Assembly: GCA_019925105.1 (NCBI GenBank)
Contig: JAHGAU010000042.1
Location: 62,001 to 126,000 of the forward strand
Length of the DNA: 64,000 nt
Reading direction: 5' to 3'
Origin: Niebla homalea
Lineage: Eukaryota > Ascomycota > Lecanoromycetes > Lecanorales > Ramalinaceae
This document shows positions 54,079-64,000 of this stretch, piece after piece. Numbering within the stretch: position 1 is the stretch's first letter; each line of letters starts with the position of its first letter. Both the position numbers and the translations under genes were made by a program. A model generated the notes under the pieces. It was given only the letters and a program-made list of their open reading frames with translations. It did no database searches and was not told where the DNA came from.

Positions 54079-54972
54079 ATGTCACCACTCAAGACCACAC
54101 AGACGGAGCAAGATCAGGCAAGTCACATCAAACATAATGTTTCCTCTTACCTGGCTGAAACAATCAACAACAGCAACGTGCGCGGGTGCGTAACAACCAA
54201 CGCAACGCTCGAGCCAGGCGACAAGACTACATGAAGGAACTCGAGCGGAAGTGGAGCGACTGTGTGCGATTAGGAGCCCAGGCCAACGCGGAGATGCAGC
54301 TGGCCGCCAGGAGGGTCGCTGTTGAGAACGAGTTCCTCCGAGACTTGCTTCAACAGCGTGGGTTGGATGAAGACGCCTTGGACGCGCAGATCCAACAATT
54401 CTGGCAGAGTCGCTTGGACCGTCCGACCACAATGAACAATAATGAAGCGTTGCTAGCGCCAAAGCCCTGCTCAATTTCCACAGGCCATCTCCAACATGTA
54501 AGTGAATTGACTTCTTGCGCCGGATGGCCTGTTCATGGCACCAACGGCTTAACGAATAGAAATTCATTACTATAAAAGGTTACCCATCCCGCCTCAGCAG
54601 AAAGTGCTCCCGTTCTCCAGGCACCGATGAATGTCAATATTGTAACGACTCAAAGCCTGATCCAGAACACAGAAACGCTGCAGGGCGTTTCGCCGAGTGA
54701 GGATCGGGTTGCAGCTGATATCCGTTGCACGAGTCCAACAGGAGATGCTCTATCTCCATCCTTGGGATTCGATAGCTGGCTGAATAATCTGTATAATGCT
54801 AATGAAGCATTCAACGAAGACTTTGAGGTTTCCTCCTTCCCCGACTCCGATTTTTACAACGGACACTAATTACTGTTACCAGGCCGCATTTGACACCTTC
54901 ATGGCCGATGACGTGGAGTCCCGAGACCAGCAGATGCCTGAATTTGGCAATCCGGGCATACCCCGAGAGTGA
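54079..54972 (+). CDS. bZIP transcription factor (GC-AG first intron)
   Basis: My model has exons 54079-54117, 54174-54497, 54579-54827 and 54883-54972, 233 aa, all in phase 0. The basic region ARVRNNQRNARARRQDYMKE and the following leucine-zipper-like helix (LERKWSDCVRLGAQANAEM, then VENEFLRDLL) match the common fungal bZIP subgroup with NxxRxxARR. The first intron must begin with GC (CAG|GCAAGT) and end at CAACAG, because the frame upstream of the basic region stops at 54156. The last intron has a weak donor (GTTTCC) but a good branch and acceptor (CTAATTACTGTTACCAG); if unspliced, the protein ends at 54869. It is convergent with the ACR3-type gene, and arsenic-response bZIPs (Yap8/ARR1 type) are known next to ACR3, so regulation of that gene is a fair hypothesis. 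Confidence 0.75.
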
Positions 54973-55339
54973 TAGAATCTAATGTGCACATAGGCGTACT
55001 GTTGGCGCACGAGAACATCCACACCCCAGTAAACATTGGATATCATCGCGCTGATTCAGCCCTTCTCAACATATCAAGGTTTCGCGGTAGCTTCCCAGCT
55101 GATACCAATCTCGCGTTCCTATTCATGCATATATACACTTTATCGGCATCGACCTCGTCGGTCTCGAGCTCCGTCGCAATGCGCAGTCTGCAAGGCGTTC
55201 TCAATGAATTCAGGGCGGCAGCACCGCGTATTTCGATAAGCATGAAGCCGGAGGACCGCGTTTTCTCGCAATTGCGGAGAATGTGGCAATCAATCCAGAG
55301 CATGCTTCTCAAGTGCTTCCACAGAACGAAATACGTTTC
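54973..55339. other. Intergenic between convergent bZIP and ACR3 genes
   Basis: About 370 bp holding the two 3' flanks. The plus-strand frames that run into the ACR3 gene are antisense shadows. Confidence 0.5.
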
Positions 55340-56671
55340 TCAATCTTTCCATCCCCTTTTCTTCCCGATCAATTTCACAACGTACACCAGAGCCAGCAGC
55401 ACTGGCACCTCGATCAAAGGACCCACGGTAGAAGCGAGTGCTTGATCGCTATCTGCGCCGAACGTGGCCACAGCGACAGCGATGGCAAGCTCAAAGTTAT
55501 TGCTGGCCCCCGTGAAGCTCTGGGTAGCGGAAAGCTTGTACCCGTACCCCAACTTGTGCGTGACGAGCAATGTGAAGAAGAAGATGACACCAAAATATAC
55601 GACCAACGGGGCGGCAACCCGAACGACCGCGACTATCTGGTCAACGACCCGACCTCCCTGCGAGGCGAAGAGAATAAGAATGGTGAAGAGAAGGCCGATC
55701 AGTGACCATGGAGCTACCCATTTCAAGAAGGTCTTGTCGTACCATGGAGGACCGACGAGCCTGCGAAGGGTCATACGGGTGATGATGGCTGCTCCCAGTG
55801 GGATCCCCAAAAAGACAGCGACGCTTACTGCCACCGTCGAATAAGAGACAGCAATCCCCGTGTCGGCGTGGCCGATGATCTTGATGAATAGTATGGCGAG
55901 CGGAGCGTAGAGAACCATTTGAAGAATGGAATTTATGGCGACCAATATGGCACAATATTCACCATCACCACCTGCTAGGCTAGTCCAGATCAGAACCTAA
56001 AAGGCATGTCAAATGGGCGTTTGGCCTTTGGTACCACACGCGACAGGGTCTGACCATTGCAATACATCTAGCGAGTCCCACTAGGATCAAGCCTTCGCGT
56101 AGATCCTTTTTTTCAGGCAAGAACGCCCATGCTAGACCGAGCTAACACTCATCAACAGTGATGTTAAACCAGTCTGAAGAGTGGAGAGAACTCACCATCA
56201 AGAATGGAGCCACAAGCCAATTCATCACGATGCTGAAGGCGATCTGGATCCAGATATCATGTTTCTGCAACACCTGGTGCAATCTCTCGTACTTGACTTT
56301 GCACAAGATTGGGTACATCATGATGAGCAAGCCGATCGCTGCTGCCATCAGTACAATGATCAAAGCCCGTCTGAGCTTCCATGAGGTGCACACGCACCGA
56401 TTGGGACAGAGACGCCAACGAATTTGCCCTTCTGCAATGCCGGACCGGTGTTGGGGACGAAATTCCCGAGTATGATACCTATGGCCATTGCCGACAGTAT
56501 CCAGAGGGCCAGGAACCGATCGAGCCAGCCCAGGCCTTTGAATGCAGAGACTTTATCGGGTGCCATAGCCTCCTCGATTTCCTGCTTCTCGGAGTCCTCC
56601 TGCGCTCTGCCCGTCGAGGGGTCGGAAATTATAGGGTCATGGCGTGATGGGGTAAGCCGAATTGCGCCCAT
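55340..56671 (-). CDS. acr3: ACR3-type arsenite efflux transporter
   Basis: Exons 56671-56398, 56341-56196, 56141-56055 and 55996-55340 encode 387 aa, normal for fungal ACR3. Signatures: LGWLDRFLALWILSAMAIGI and GKFVGVSVPIAAIGLLIMMY at the N-terminus; IWIQIAFSIVMNWLVAPFLM; GLARCIAMVLIWTSLAGGD with the conserved Cys of the fourth helix; and ASNNFELAIAVAVATFG with the conserved Glu. About ten hydrophobic helices are visible. ACR3 is a plasma-membrane antiporter that exports arsenite (and in some species antimonite), giving resistance. Introns are 54-58 bp and phase-consistent; the third donor is GTCAGA. The start is divergent from an MFS gene with 468 bp between, and the 3' end faces a bZIP gene. 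Confidence 0.9.
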
Positions 56672-57139
56672 GACGGATCGAAGCGAAATATGGAATGCAT
56701 TCGAAACGGGTGCGCTCGAGCAGGACTCTTATAACCAGCAATGCGCAGAGAATAAAACCACGACAGCCAATCAGCGATCGCCAGTGACATACTTGGCCAA
56801 CCTCCAAGTAGAAAGCCGACTTTGAGATTCTTGTTGTACGCCCTTGGCATTAGCCTTTGCGTCTCCGCGCACTGACCTGGTTCGATTATGGTTCATGTCG
56901 TTCTTAGGCTTCGATTCGAAAATAATACCCCGAGACGACCACGATCGTTTCAAACCTTGGTTACTAGCGACGCGGTCGACTTCCAAACTACCGTTGCCGC
57001 GTTCCGAGAGACAATCGTCAAGAGAGCGTGAAGAATTTGCGGCGAGTCATTTTCATTCTTTGTGCTATATATATGTACTCTATGACAACTCACATCGCCC
57101 ACTCTGCTCTCTATTCCACCCCATCAGACGTCAGCACAC
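56672..57139. promoter_or_regulatory. Divergent promoter, ACR3 and MFS genes
   Basis: 468 bp separate the two start codons. A TATA-like stretch (CTATATATATG, about 57065-57075) lies roughly 65-75 bp upstream of the MFS start. No arsenic-response element could be identified with confidence. Confidence 0.45.
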
Positions 57140-58610
57140 ATGACGGTCACCAGCCCCTCGCATGCTGCCATAACCTCTGGAACACAAGAACACATCCCTG
57201 CACCCGCCATCGATGGTGGCTACGGCTGGGTCTGTGTGGCGGCATGCTTCATCATCAATTGTTTCACATGGGGGCTCGTCGCAGTGAGTCCCAGGCCATG
57301 CTTTCTCCATTCTCCATACGTCCAAGTTGGCTCGTCTGATGGGCCGCCGTTCCACAGTCCTACGGAGTCTATCTCTCACACTACCTCGGAGCGGATGCCT
57401 TCCCCGGCGCCAGCCCCCTCGATTTCGCCCTCGTCGGCGGCTTCAACTTCGCGGCCGCCATGCTGGTGGCGCCCTTGGTCACCCACCTCGCGCGCCGGTA
57501 CGGGACCCGCCCTCCCATGATCTTCGGCGTGTTCAGCCTCGCGGGCGGCTTCATCTCGGCCTCGTTCGCCGCGAGAGCGTGGCAGCTGTACCTCTCGCAG
57601 GGCGCGCTGGTCGGGATTGGGGTGGGCTGCGTGTACATCCCGAGCGTGCCGATCCTATCGCAGTGGTTCACGGAGCGGCGGAGCCTGGCCAACGGGATCA
57701 CGTCCGCCGGGTCGGGGATCGGCGGCATCATCTTCTCCCTGGCCACGGACCGCATGATTGAGCATGTGTCGCTGGCCTGGTCGCTGCGGATCACGGGCCT
57801 CGTGGCTTTTCTCATGATCGCCGGCGCGATCGTCGTGATCAGGGACCGCAACGACATCATCGCGCCGAAGCAACACCCCTTTGACGTGCGGCTACTAGGG
57901 GGGTTCGACGTTTGGCTGTTGCTCCTGTGGGCGTTCGTGAGCATGCTGGGCTATATCACGCTCCTCTACTCCCTGCCGGATTTCGCGCTCTCCATACACC
58001 TGTCCCGGTCGCAATCCGCTAATATCAATACGTTCTTGAACTTGGGCACCGCGGTCGGTCGGCCCTTCATCGGCGTTCTGAGCGACTGTTTTGGGCGGGT
58101 CAAGGTCGCCGCCATTCTCACGCTGGCGTGTGGGATCGCTTGTTTCGCCATCTGGATCCCCGCAGGGTCGTTCGGGGTGACTGTTCTCTTCGCTCTCATC
58201 AGCGGTGCTATTCTCGGTGTATTCTGGGCGGTGAGTACATTCCAAGTTGTCCGGACCACCCATCATCATTGGGTGACTGACATCTTTGCAGACAATCGGC
58301 CCGCTCTGCGCTGAGATAGTTGGCTTACAACAATTGCAATCGCTGCTGTCCATCTCTTGGCTGACCATCGTGTTGCCGACATTGTGTGAGATTCCCGTCC
58401 CGACTTCGTTCCAAAGATCGGAAAATTAAAAATGGTATGTGGATAGTCTCAGAGGTGATCGCATTGAAACTCCGTCGACCAGACTCCGACCGTGAATATC
58501 TGTACCCCCAACTGTTCGCCGGCACAGCCTACATCGTCGCCAGCGGGTTTCTCTTTTATTTGCACAGGAGACATGGGAGAGGCCAAACAAGCAGGCACGA
58601 GGAGCGTTGA
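57140..58610 (+). CDS. MFS transporter, monocarboxylate-transporter (MCT) type
   Basis: Exons 57140-57283, 57358-58230, 58292-58385 and 58447-58610 encode 424 aa. The signature AIDGGYGWVCVAACFIINCF begins the first helix; further motifs are SYGVYLSHYLGAD, YLSQGALVGIGVGCVYIP, WFTERRSLANGITSAGSGIG and VIRDRNDI. The last two exons restore TIGPLCAEIVGLQQLQSLL and SEVIALKLRRPDSDREYLYP, as in the relative at 8142-9781, with the first intron in the same position. Without the last intron the frame would end after a short divergent tail, so I prefer the spliced form. GC content is clearly higher here than in the neighbours. It likely moves monocarboxylates or similar acids at a membrane; substrate unknown. 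Confidence 0.83.
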
Positions 58611-59320
58611 GTAGGGGGACGTAACATGTTGTTGGACATACGAGAAGAGAATCCGGACGCCGACCGCCGTCACATCCAGAACCGCATTGTGAATTCCGCT
58701 ATTTTGCGATAGATGACCGTCGACTACTGTTGAATAGGTATCACGTTCTGTTTGCAGAGGATCGCCTTTCCACCTCTTCGCCATTTATAAGGATGGGCAT
58801 AGTACGCCGTAATGAGAAACATGAGAGCTGTGACTCCCATATCCAAAACACAACAATCAAGATAACAAAAGGAAGCTGACTGAACAAGAGGCACGAATGA
58901 GTGCAACGAATCATGGTGAGTGAAGTACGGAGAGAAGTGAGACAAGGACGAGAAGGTCGCGGAAAAGCTCGGGAAGTGAATGAGACTAGATGTGAAAAGA
59001 GAAACGGATGTCAGAGGCGAGGACAAAGGCAAGAACACGGGTGAGGTCGGCAAAGCCGGACATTTCAGTTCAAGGAGCTGCTATATTGTAGCGGCATTGC
59101 CAGTCAAGAAGGAGTCGGCCATGCAAGCTTGCACTTCCATTTACGAGTGTAAGACTGACCAACATGCGAGCATGCAGATGTAGCACCCGGAACATCCAAA
59201 TTGAAATTGAGGTTCATCCGTAAGCCTTGCATCCGCAGCCAAGATGCATCGATGAGGATTCATTTCCAGCTCAATGTGAATTGGTATAGTTCGACTCGGG
59301 TGGCCGCGGGTTTGGAGACG
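58611..59320. other. Intergenic between convergent genes, nothing recognised
   Basis: About 700 bp of 3' flanks; the strand pair shows purine/pyrimidine bias (58900-59040) but no gene. Confidence 0.45.
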
Positions 59321-61231
59321 TTAATCATCATTCTCAATGTTATTGTACATGGAGGGATCCTGCTCGTCCAATGTACGTCGCCGAGTAAGTCGTCTTGCGG
59401 GCGACGAATGATCGCCATTTGTCCCTGTGGCCTCACCTTGATCGGATGGTGCTCTCGAAGGTATGACCGTGCCATCCTGCGTCACCTCAGCGCCATTCGC
59501 TGCCATTTGAAACTCTGCTTCATCCGCCAGGCCTTTCGCCACCGCTTGCCTCGCACTCTCGAGCACTTTCATCTTCTTGCTCTCACCTCTGATTCGTTCC
59601 AGATGTTCGAAATATCCTTGAGGTACATCCGTCACGTATTCACCGTTGAAGACGCCGACTTCGAAGTCTTGGCTTTCTCCTCTGTAGTAGTCCGGACGGG
59701 CTGCCTGGCGGCATGCATCAATGAGATCTTCGAGTGATTGGAATATGACCTTTTCTGCGCCAATGTGCGCTGCGATTTCGTCGACGGTGCGTCGATGCGC
59801 GATGAGCTCGGAGGGTGAAGCAAGATCGATACCATAGATGTGCGGATGGCGGATTCGTGGAGCCGCTGAGGCAAAGTACACTTTTTGGGCACCAGCTTCC
59901 TTGGCCATGAGAACGATCTCTCGGCTGGTTGTGCCCCTAACTATACTGTCGTCAATGAGTAGTACGTTTTTACCTGCGAACTGCTCGTGCATCGCATTGA
60001 GCTTTCTTCTAACGCCCTTTTGGCGAGCTTGCTGGCCAGGCATGATGAAAGTCCGGAAAACGTATCGATTCTTGACGAAACCTTGCTGGTACGGGAGATT
60101 CAGACGCGCAGCGACGCAAGGCGCAGTGGTATTGCTTGTCTCAGGAATTGGCATCACGACGTCGATTTCCTCAAGCTGTGCTGCTGTGAGCTCCTTCACT
60201 ATCTTGGCGGCGAGCTTGTAGCCCATGTTTTCGCGACTCTGATGAACACTGATACCATCCATGACTGTGTCCGGCCTCGCGAAATAGCAATATTCGAAGA
60301 TGTCGGGGCAATATCTTTTCTGCTTCTGAACTTCCTTCGTTACTGGAGGCCGACCTCTCTCAATAATGACGGCTTGGCCAGGTAAGATGTCTACCATGTT
60401 CGACTTTCGAATGCCTTGCTGCTGCAACACTACGGATTCTGATGCCATGATATAGTCTCGGCCTTCGCCTGACGCTGACAACCTTGACCCAAGAATGAGG
60501 GGACGGATCCCGTATGCGTCTCGAAAGCCGATGATCCCGAAGCCTGCAAGCATTGCCGTGCACGCCCATCCACCCTCAAGCCTTGGATACATTCGCCCGA
60601 GCGCTGCGAAGATATCATCAGAGTTCACCCGGGCCTTGCCGGTGATGTTGAGCTCGTTTGCAAAGACGTTGAGCATAAGCTCGCTGTCGCTCTCTGTATT
60701 AATGTGACGGTGAGCTTCAAGATCCAAGAAATCTCGGAGCTTTTTGGCATTGATGAGGTTGCCATTATGGGCAAAGCTGATTCCGTAAGGGCTGGACAAA
60801 TACTTTGGAGTCAGCAATGCGGCTTGGGATTTGACTCATTAGTCCCAGGTCATACTCCGAGACGTTCTCCTTCTCAATGTGTATCTCGGAGCTACTGGAC
60901 TGCTCTCGACGGAGGTGTTTTGATCATAAATAACATACCTATTGACGAAGAACGGCTGGGCTTCCGAGCTGGCACTCGTTCCTGCAGTAGGGTAACGGAG
61001 ATGGCCAATACCCATGTATCCAGGCAGATCTTGGATTCTTGAACCATCTCGAAACACTTTGCCTGCTAATCCATTGCCTTTGCACTGATGAATACGGCCC
61101 CGGGCACCACACACGGCTATTCCGCAAGCATCCTGACCCCTGTGCTGTAGAAGGTAGAGAGCTTCATGTAACTCCGCGGCCACAGCAGTGTCCTCGGCAT
61201 TCGCATGGAGAACCGCAAGAATTCCACACAT
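59321..61231 (-). CDS. ADE4: Amidophosphoribosyltransferase (glutamine PRPP amidotransferase)
   Basis: Exons 61231-60939 and 60791-59321 encode 587 aa. The enzyme makes 5-phosphoribosylamine from PRPP and glutamine, the first step of purine synthesis, in the cytosol. The start gives MCGILAVLH, placing the catalytic Cys at position 2, with no propeptide. Also visible are [35 protein letters not shown] (formed across the intron), [29 protein letters not shown] (the PRPP-binding motif), and [10 protein letters not shown]. The C-terminus has a polar tail of about 80 residues, as in other fungi. The 147-bp intron contains a TGACTCA element (60832-60838). Upstream in-frame codons to 61312 are not used, because the enzyme needs Cys2. 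Confidence 0.95.
60832..60838. promoter_or_regulatory. TGACTCA (Gcn4/CpcA-type site) inside the ADE4 intron
   Basis: A perfect 7-bp palindromic-core TGACTCA lies in the first intron of the amidophosphoribosyltransferase gene. Yeast ADE4 is under Gcn4 control through such sites in its promoter. One 7-bp match can occur by chance, so this is suggestive only. Confidence 0.3.
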
Positions 61232-62872
61232 TTTTGGTCTTCTCGTTGCGGTCTTTGCGGGATCTTCGGTGTAAGTTGTGGGATATGATTTTCGGAAGGG
61301 AAAAGAAGGCACTTTAAAGGGTAGACGATCTCAGATCAAACGTCAAACACAACACAGGTGGCAGTATGATTGACCATACTGGTCTTTATAGAACAAACTC
61401 AACAGATTGATATTCGGCAAGGAACTCACGGCAATCTTGATGTACCGGAAGACAACAATGAACAGATGTGGTGTATGTCACGCGCTGCGGGGGATTTGAT
61501 ACCAGTAGCTGTGAAGGTACTCACGTAGGCCAATCGTCAATGAAAGCGAGTCGAGAGAGGGTTACCGGGTAGGCATGAGCCCGGTATGAGCGTCGTTCGA
61601 TTGTGCTGGTGGACGACATTTTTGAGAAAATTGGAATAAACCGATGAAAATTTGAGCCTCCGCCAGCTCCGCGCCTCCACGCGCCAAGTGAAAGCTACGT
61701 CAGCGGATTGGTGCGGGATGATCTAGCGTATGTAACGGGATTACGTGCATAAATACGCCAAGATGGCCCCAGAAAATTGCCAGAGACGTTTCTATGACGG
61801 TTTTGTTCGGTGTAAATTTCACTGACTATGCGTATATTTCACCTTGGTAAATTGGACCCAAATTTCGACGGCAATGGCGGCCGGCAATAAAATTGCAACT
61901 CCTTCTTACCGGCAATGTAATCAATAGCTTATAGACGTCGTCGGGTCACGCCGGTATCCATTGTGCTTCGACCTCCGCGGAATTTGCAAAGCAAATCTAA
62001 AGATATCATGAAAGAATCTAAGCGCATTCGGTCAGGCAGTCCTTCGGTCATCAATTGCATATCGATGTTACCATGCAAATCTTGAGATGGAAGCGCTTCA
62101 AGATCTAGACACGAAGCAGCACGGCAATACGAGAAGGGCTCGCCTGCCTTTCCATCTATGATCCGATGGTGCAAGCCCGAAAAATATGCTATCATTATGA
62201 GTAGAGTGATATTGAAAACATATACATTTCTCATGATGGAGGTTGAACACGATAGTCAAAGAGTGCCTCTGGATGGGGACAAGAGCAATATCGATTTTTT
62301 ACAATGCTCCCACTGCCCAATGGCACCTGTGCATATTTTCGCCTACCTCATTAGCAATACTTGGGACAAAGCAAAGTTACGTCGAACCAAATCCCACCAT
62401 CTTTTGAGGAAACTTGTGTCTCCTCTAATACACAAAAGTATGACAGCTCCATAAAGTTCTGTCAGATTTATCAAAAAACCTTCTGGTAAGCAAGATTGTC
62501 TGAATCCTGTCCATGCAGGAAGGACAAGCATGTTTGAAGTCTGGGCCCTTTCTTCGATGGGTGTAGGTTGAGGCTTTTACTACGGTAACGTCAATTCAAG
62601 AAAGAAAGAAGAAACCTCTGAAGTAATATACAGAGTGATATTTCAAGAAAATGCATTGGTCCCACCGCGTGAATTTAAACGCCATTCAGTGGTGATGGTG
62701 GAGTGGGTTATACACGTGGAGGTGTCACAGCCTTTCTATCAACCCTTTTCATCACATGTATGGTTCCGCACGACAAATATAAAATTATGAATATGACGTT
62801 TGTACCACACTCAACGCGTCAACAAAATAGTCTCAACACATTGTGACTTGACATTCACAGTCGATTTCTACC
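61232..62872. other. Divergent intergenic region, 1.6 kb, nothing recognised
   Basis: It lies between the ADE4 start (minus) and the RBR gene start (plus). Short frames around 61929-62531 have no domain. Both promoters are here; no repeat or RNA gene was found. Confidence 0.5.
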
Positions 62873-64000
62873 ATGACAAAAGACGCTCAATATTTTGATA
62901 TACAGCTGCCAACCAGCAACAACTTTGATTTCCGCCACCTCCACCCACAGTATCCAGAAAAGACTGCTGCCTATCTCTACCCCGTCATGCTCACTCAAGC
63001 AACCTATCAACAGGCCGGCATTCCCTCCAATATTCTAGGTCAATCGTACCAAAAATGGCGCTCCGATGACCTGCGCCTTCTGCTGGAACACTTCGGGATC
63101 ACCACTCTGGAGGCCGCGCAAAAAATCGATTTGGTGCATGCCGTGCACCACCTAATCGAAAACCAGCTTATGCCTAACGATCCCAATATCTTCGCTAGGC
63201 TTCAGGAGGGACGGTCGCTACCCACTTTTTCTTCGGTTGCCACTCTTGGCCTAGGAGGCAGGACGCTAGAAGACGTATTGGGAGGGCAACTCACCAGCGC
63301 GCGCATTAAAAACTTCCAACGGCAGAGGCAAAGGTTCACGAGTGAGGACTTCGCCCTGCCCGATCTCGAGACCTCCTCCCCCACACGTTCTTCGGAAATG
63401 TTCTCTCGGCAGGGTGATCCAGATGCTCAAAGGTTCCAAGATACACATGACAACGAAGATTTACTTTCTCCTAAGACAGACTGCGCCGTTTGTCTAGAGC
63501 CTCTGACGGCAGAAGTCCAGAACGCCACCAAGATCACACGGGCGTGCAACCACAGACGTGACGTCTGCGATGAGTGCTTACGCGAGGCAATCACGATAGA
63601 TCTTGAGCAGAAGGTATGGGATCGGATTGGATGCCCGAGCTGTGGGACATTGATGGCGCAGGAGGACGTGATCAAATATGGGGAACCAAAGGCGGTGGCC
63701 AAGTCAGTCACAAAGACACAGCTACCCTAGTCACGTTATTTGTATACTGACATATTTTTTAAGGTACGAAGAACGTCTGACTCTTGCATCCCTCTCCAGC
63801 AATCCCAACTTCCACCTCTGCCGTCATCCTGGCTGCACTTTTGGCCAAGAGATGGCCCCCCACACCAACCAACAATTCATGACTTGCCTCCAATGCCGCC
63901 GCCTCACCTGCCTCTCTTGCAGCACTGTCTGGCACGCCGGGATCAGCTGCGCTGCAAATGTTCGGAACATCAGGGGCCCTACTGCAGAAGAACAGAAAGA
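62873..64000 (+). CDS. RBR-type E3 ubiquitin ligase (cut by window end)
   Basis: Exon 1 is 62873-63702 and exon 2 begins at 63764 and runs open to the window edge. The RING1-like part is CAVCLEPL, then TRACNHRRDVCDECL and IGCPSCG (residues about 204-265). Splicing 63703-63763 (GTCAGT to TTTAAG) joins AA|G and continues with YEERLTLASL, FHLCRHPGCTFGQ, FMTCLQCRRLTCLSC and WHAG, an in-between-RING (IBR) domain. This order, RING1 then IBR, defines RBR ligases, which pass ubiquitin via a Cys in the RING2/Rcat domain; that part would lie beyond the window. The N-terminal 200 residues carry no recognised domain. If exon 1 is not spliced, the frame stops at 63730, which would cut the IBR away. Confidence 0.82.

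Noticed and set aside
1..64000. tRNA or rRNA genes
   Set aside because: No cloverleaf with A and B boxes or rRNA-like segment was recognised by eye; a tRNAscan run would settle this.

Overview
The window looks like nuclear DNA of a filamentous ascomycete (Pezizomycotina). Genes are monocistronic, lie on both strands, and are interrupted by short GT-AG introns of about 45-90 bp with CTAAC/CTGAC-like branch sites. The protein families are typical of such fungi: HeLo-like N-terminal domain proteins, a GH76 mannanase, MFS permeases, CFEM-like/WSC wall proteins, and an expanded LPxE(I/L)R family. A Dothideomycete is my guess from general style; nothing here proves it. Exon limits were worked out by hand from reading frame, splice signals, phase and comparison among paralogues.

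Layout. 0.7-14.2 kb holds two paralogous HeLo-like domain proteins (728-2397 and 10701-12267), an LEA-like repeat protein, two secreted four-cysteine proteins, an MCT-type MFS transporter and a Gln/His-run protein. Between them, at 7333-8017, is an inverted-repeat structure enclosing a long CCCTCA-type hexamer array. 14.8-20.1 kb holds a FAD monooxygenase, a secreted GH76 protein and an IMPACT-N protein. 20.1-23.6 kb is gene-poor and carries a clean non-autonomous hAT-like element (20-bp terminal inverted repeats, 8-bp target duplication). 23.6-31.4 kb holds a large secreted protein of unknown function, a CFEM-like/Ser-rich gene followed by a WSC domain scrambled across frames, and an 892-aa ankyrin protein. 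31.9-39.6 kb has a sugar-transporter-family gene divergent from a phenol-hydroxylase-type FAD monooxygenase, then a third secreted four-cysteine protein.

40.5-51.6 kb is the most striking segment. Eight genes of one family lie head to tail on the minus strand. All carry an LPxE(I/L)-type motif at the N-terminus and a phase-2 intron at the same place; most end in W-x-L-x-P. One copy has a stop-free in-frame intron and one is frameshifted.

51.8-64 kb returns to housekeeping and stress genes: a DUF89/ARMT1-type phosphatase, a bZIP factor (with a GC-AG intron) convergent on an ACR3 arsenite efflux gene, a second MCT-type MFS gene divergent from ACR3, amidophosphoribosyltransferase (ADE4), and an RBR-type E3 ligase cut by the window end.

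The genes do not form one pathway. Possible functional links are bZIP with ACR3, the sugar transporter with the phenol-hydroxylase-type enzyme (shared promoter region), and the local duplication of several families.
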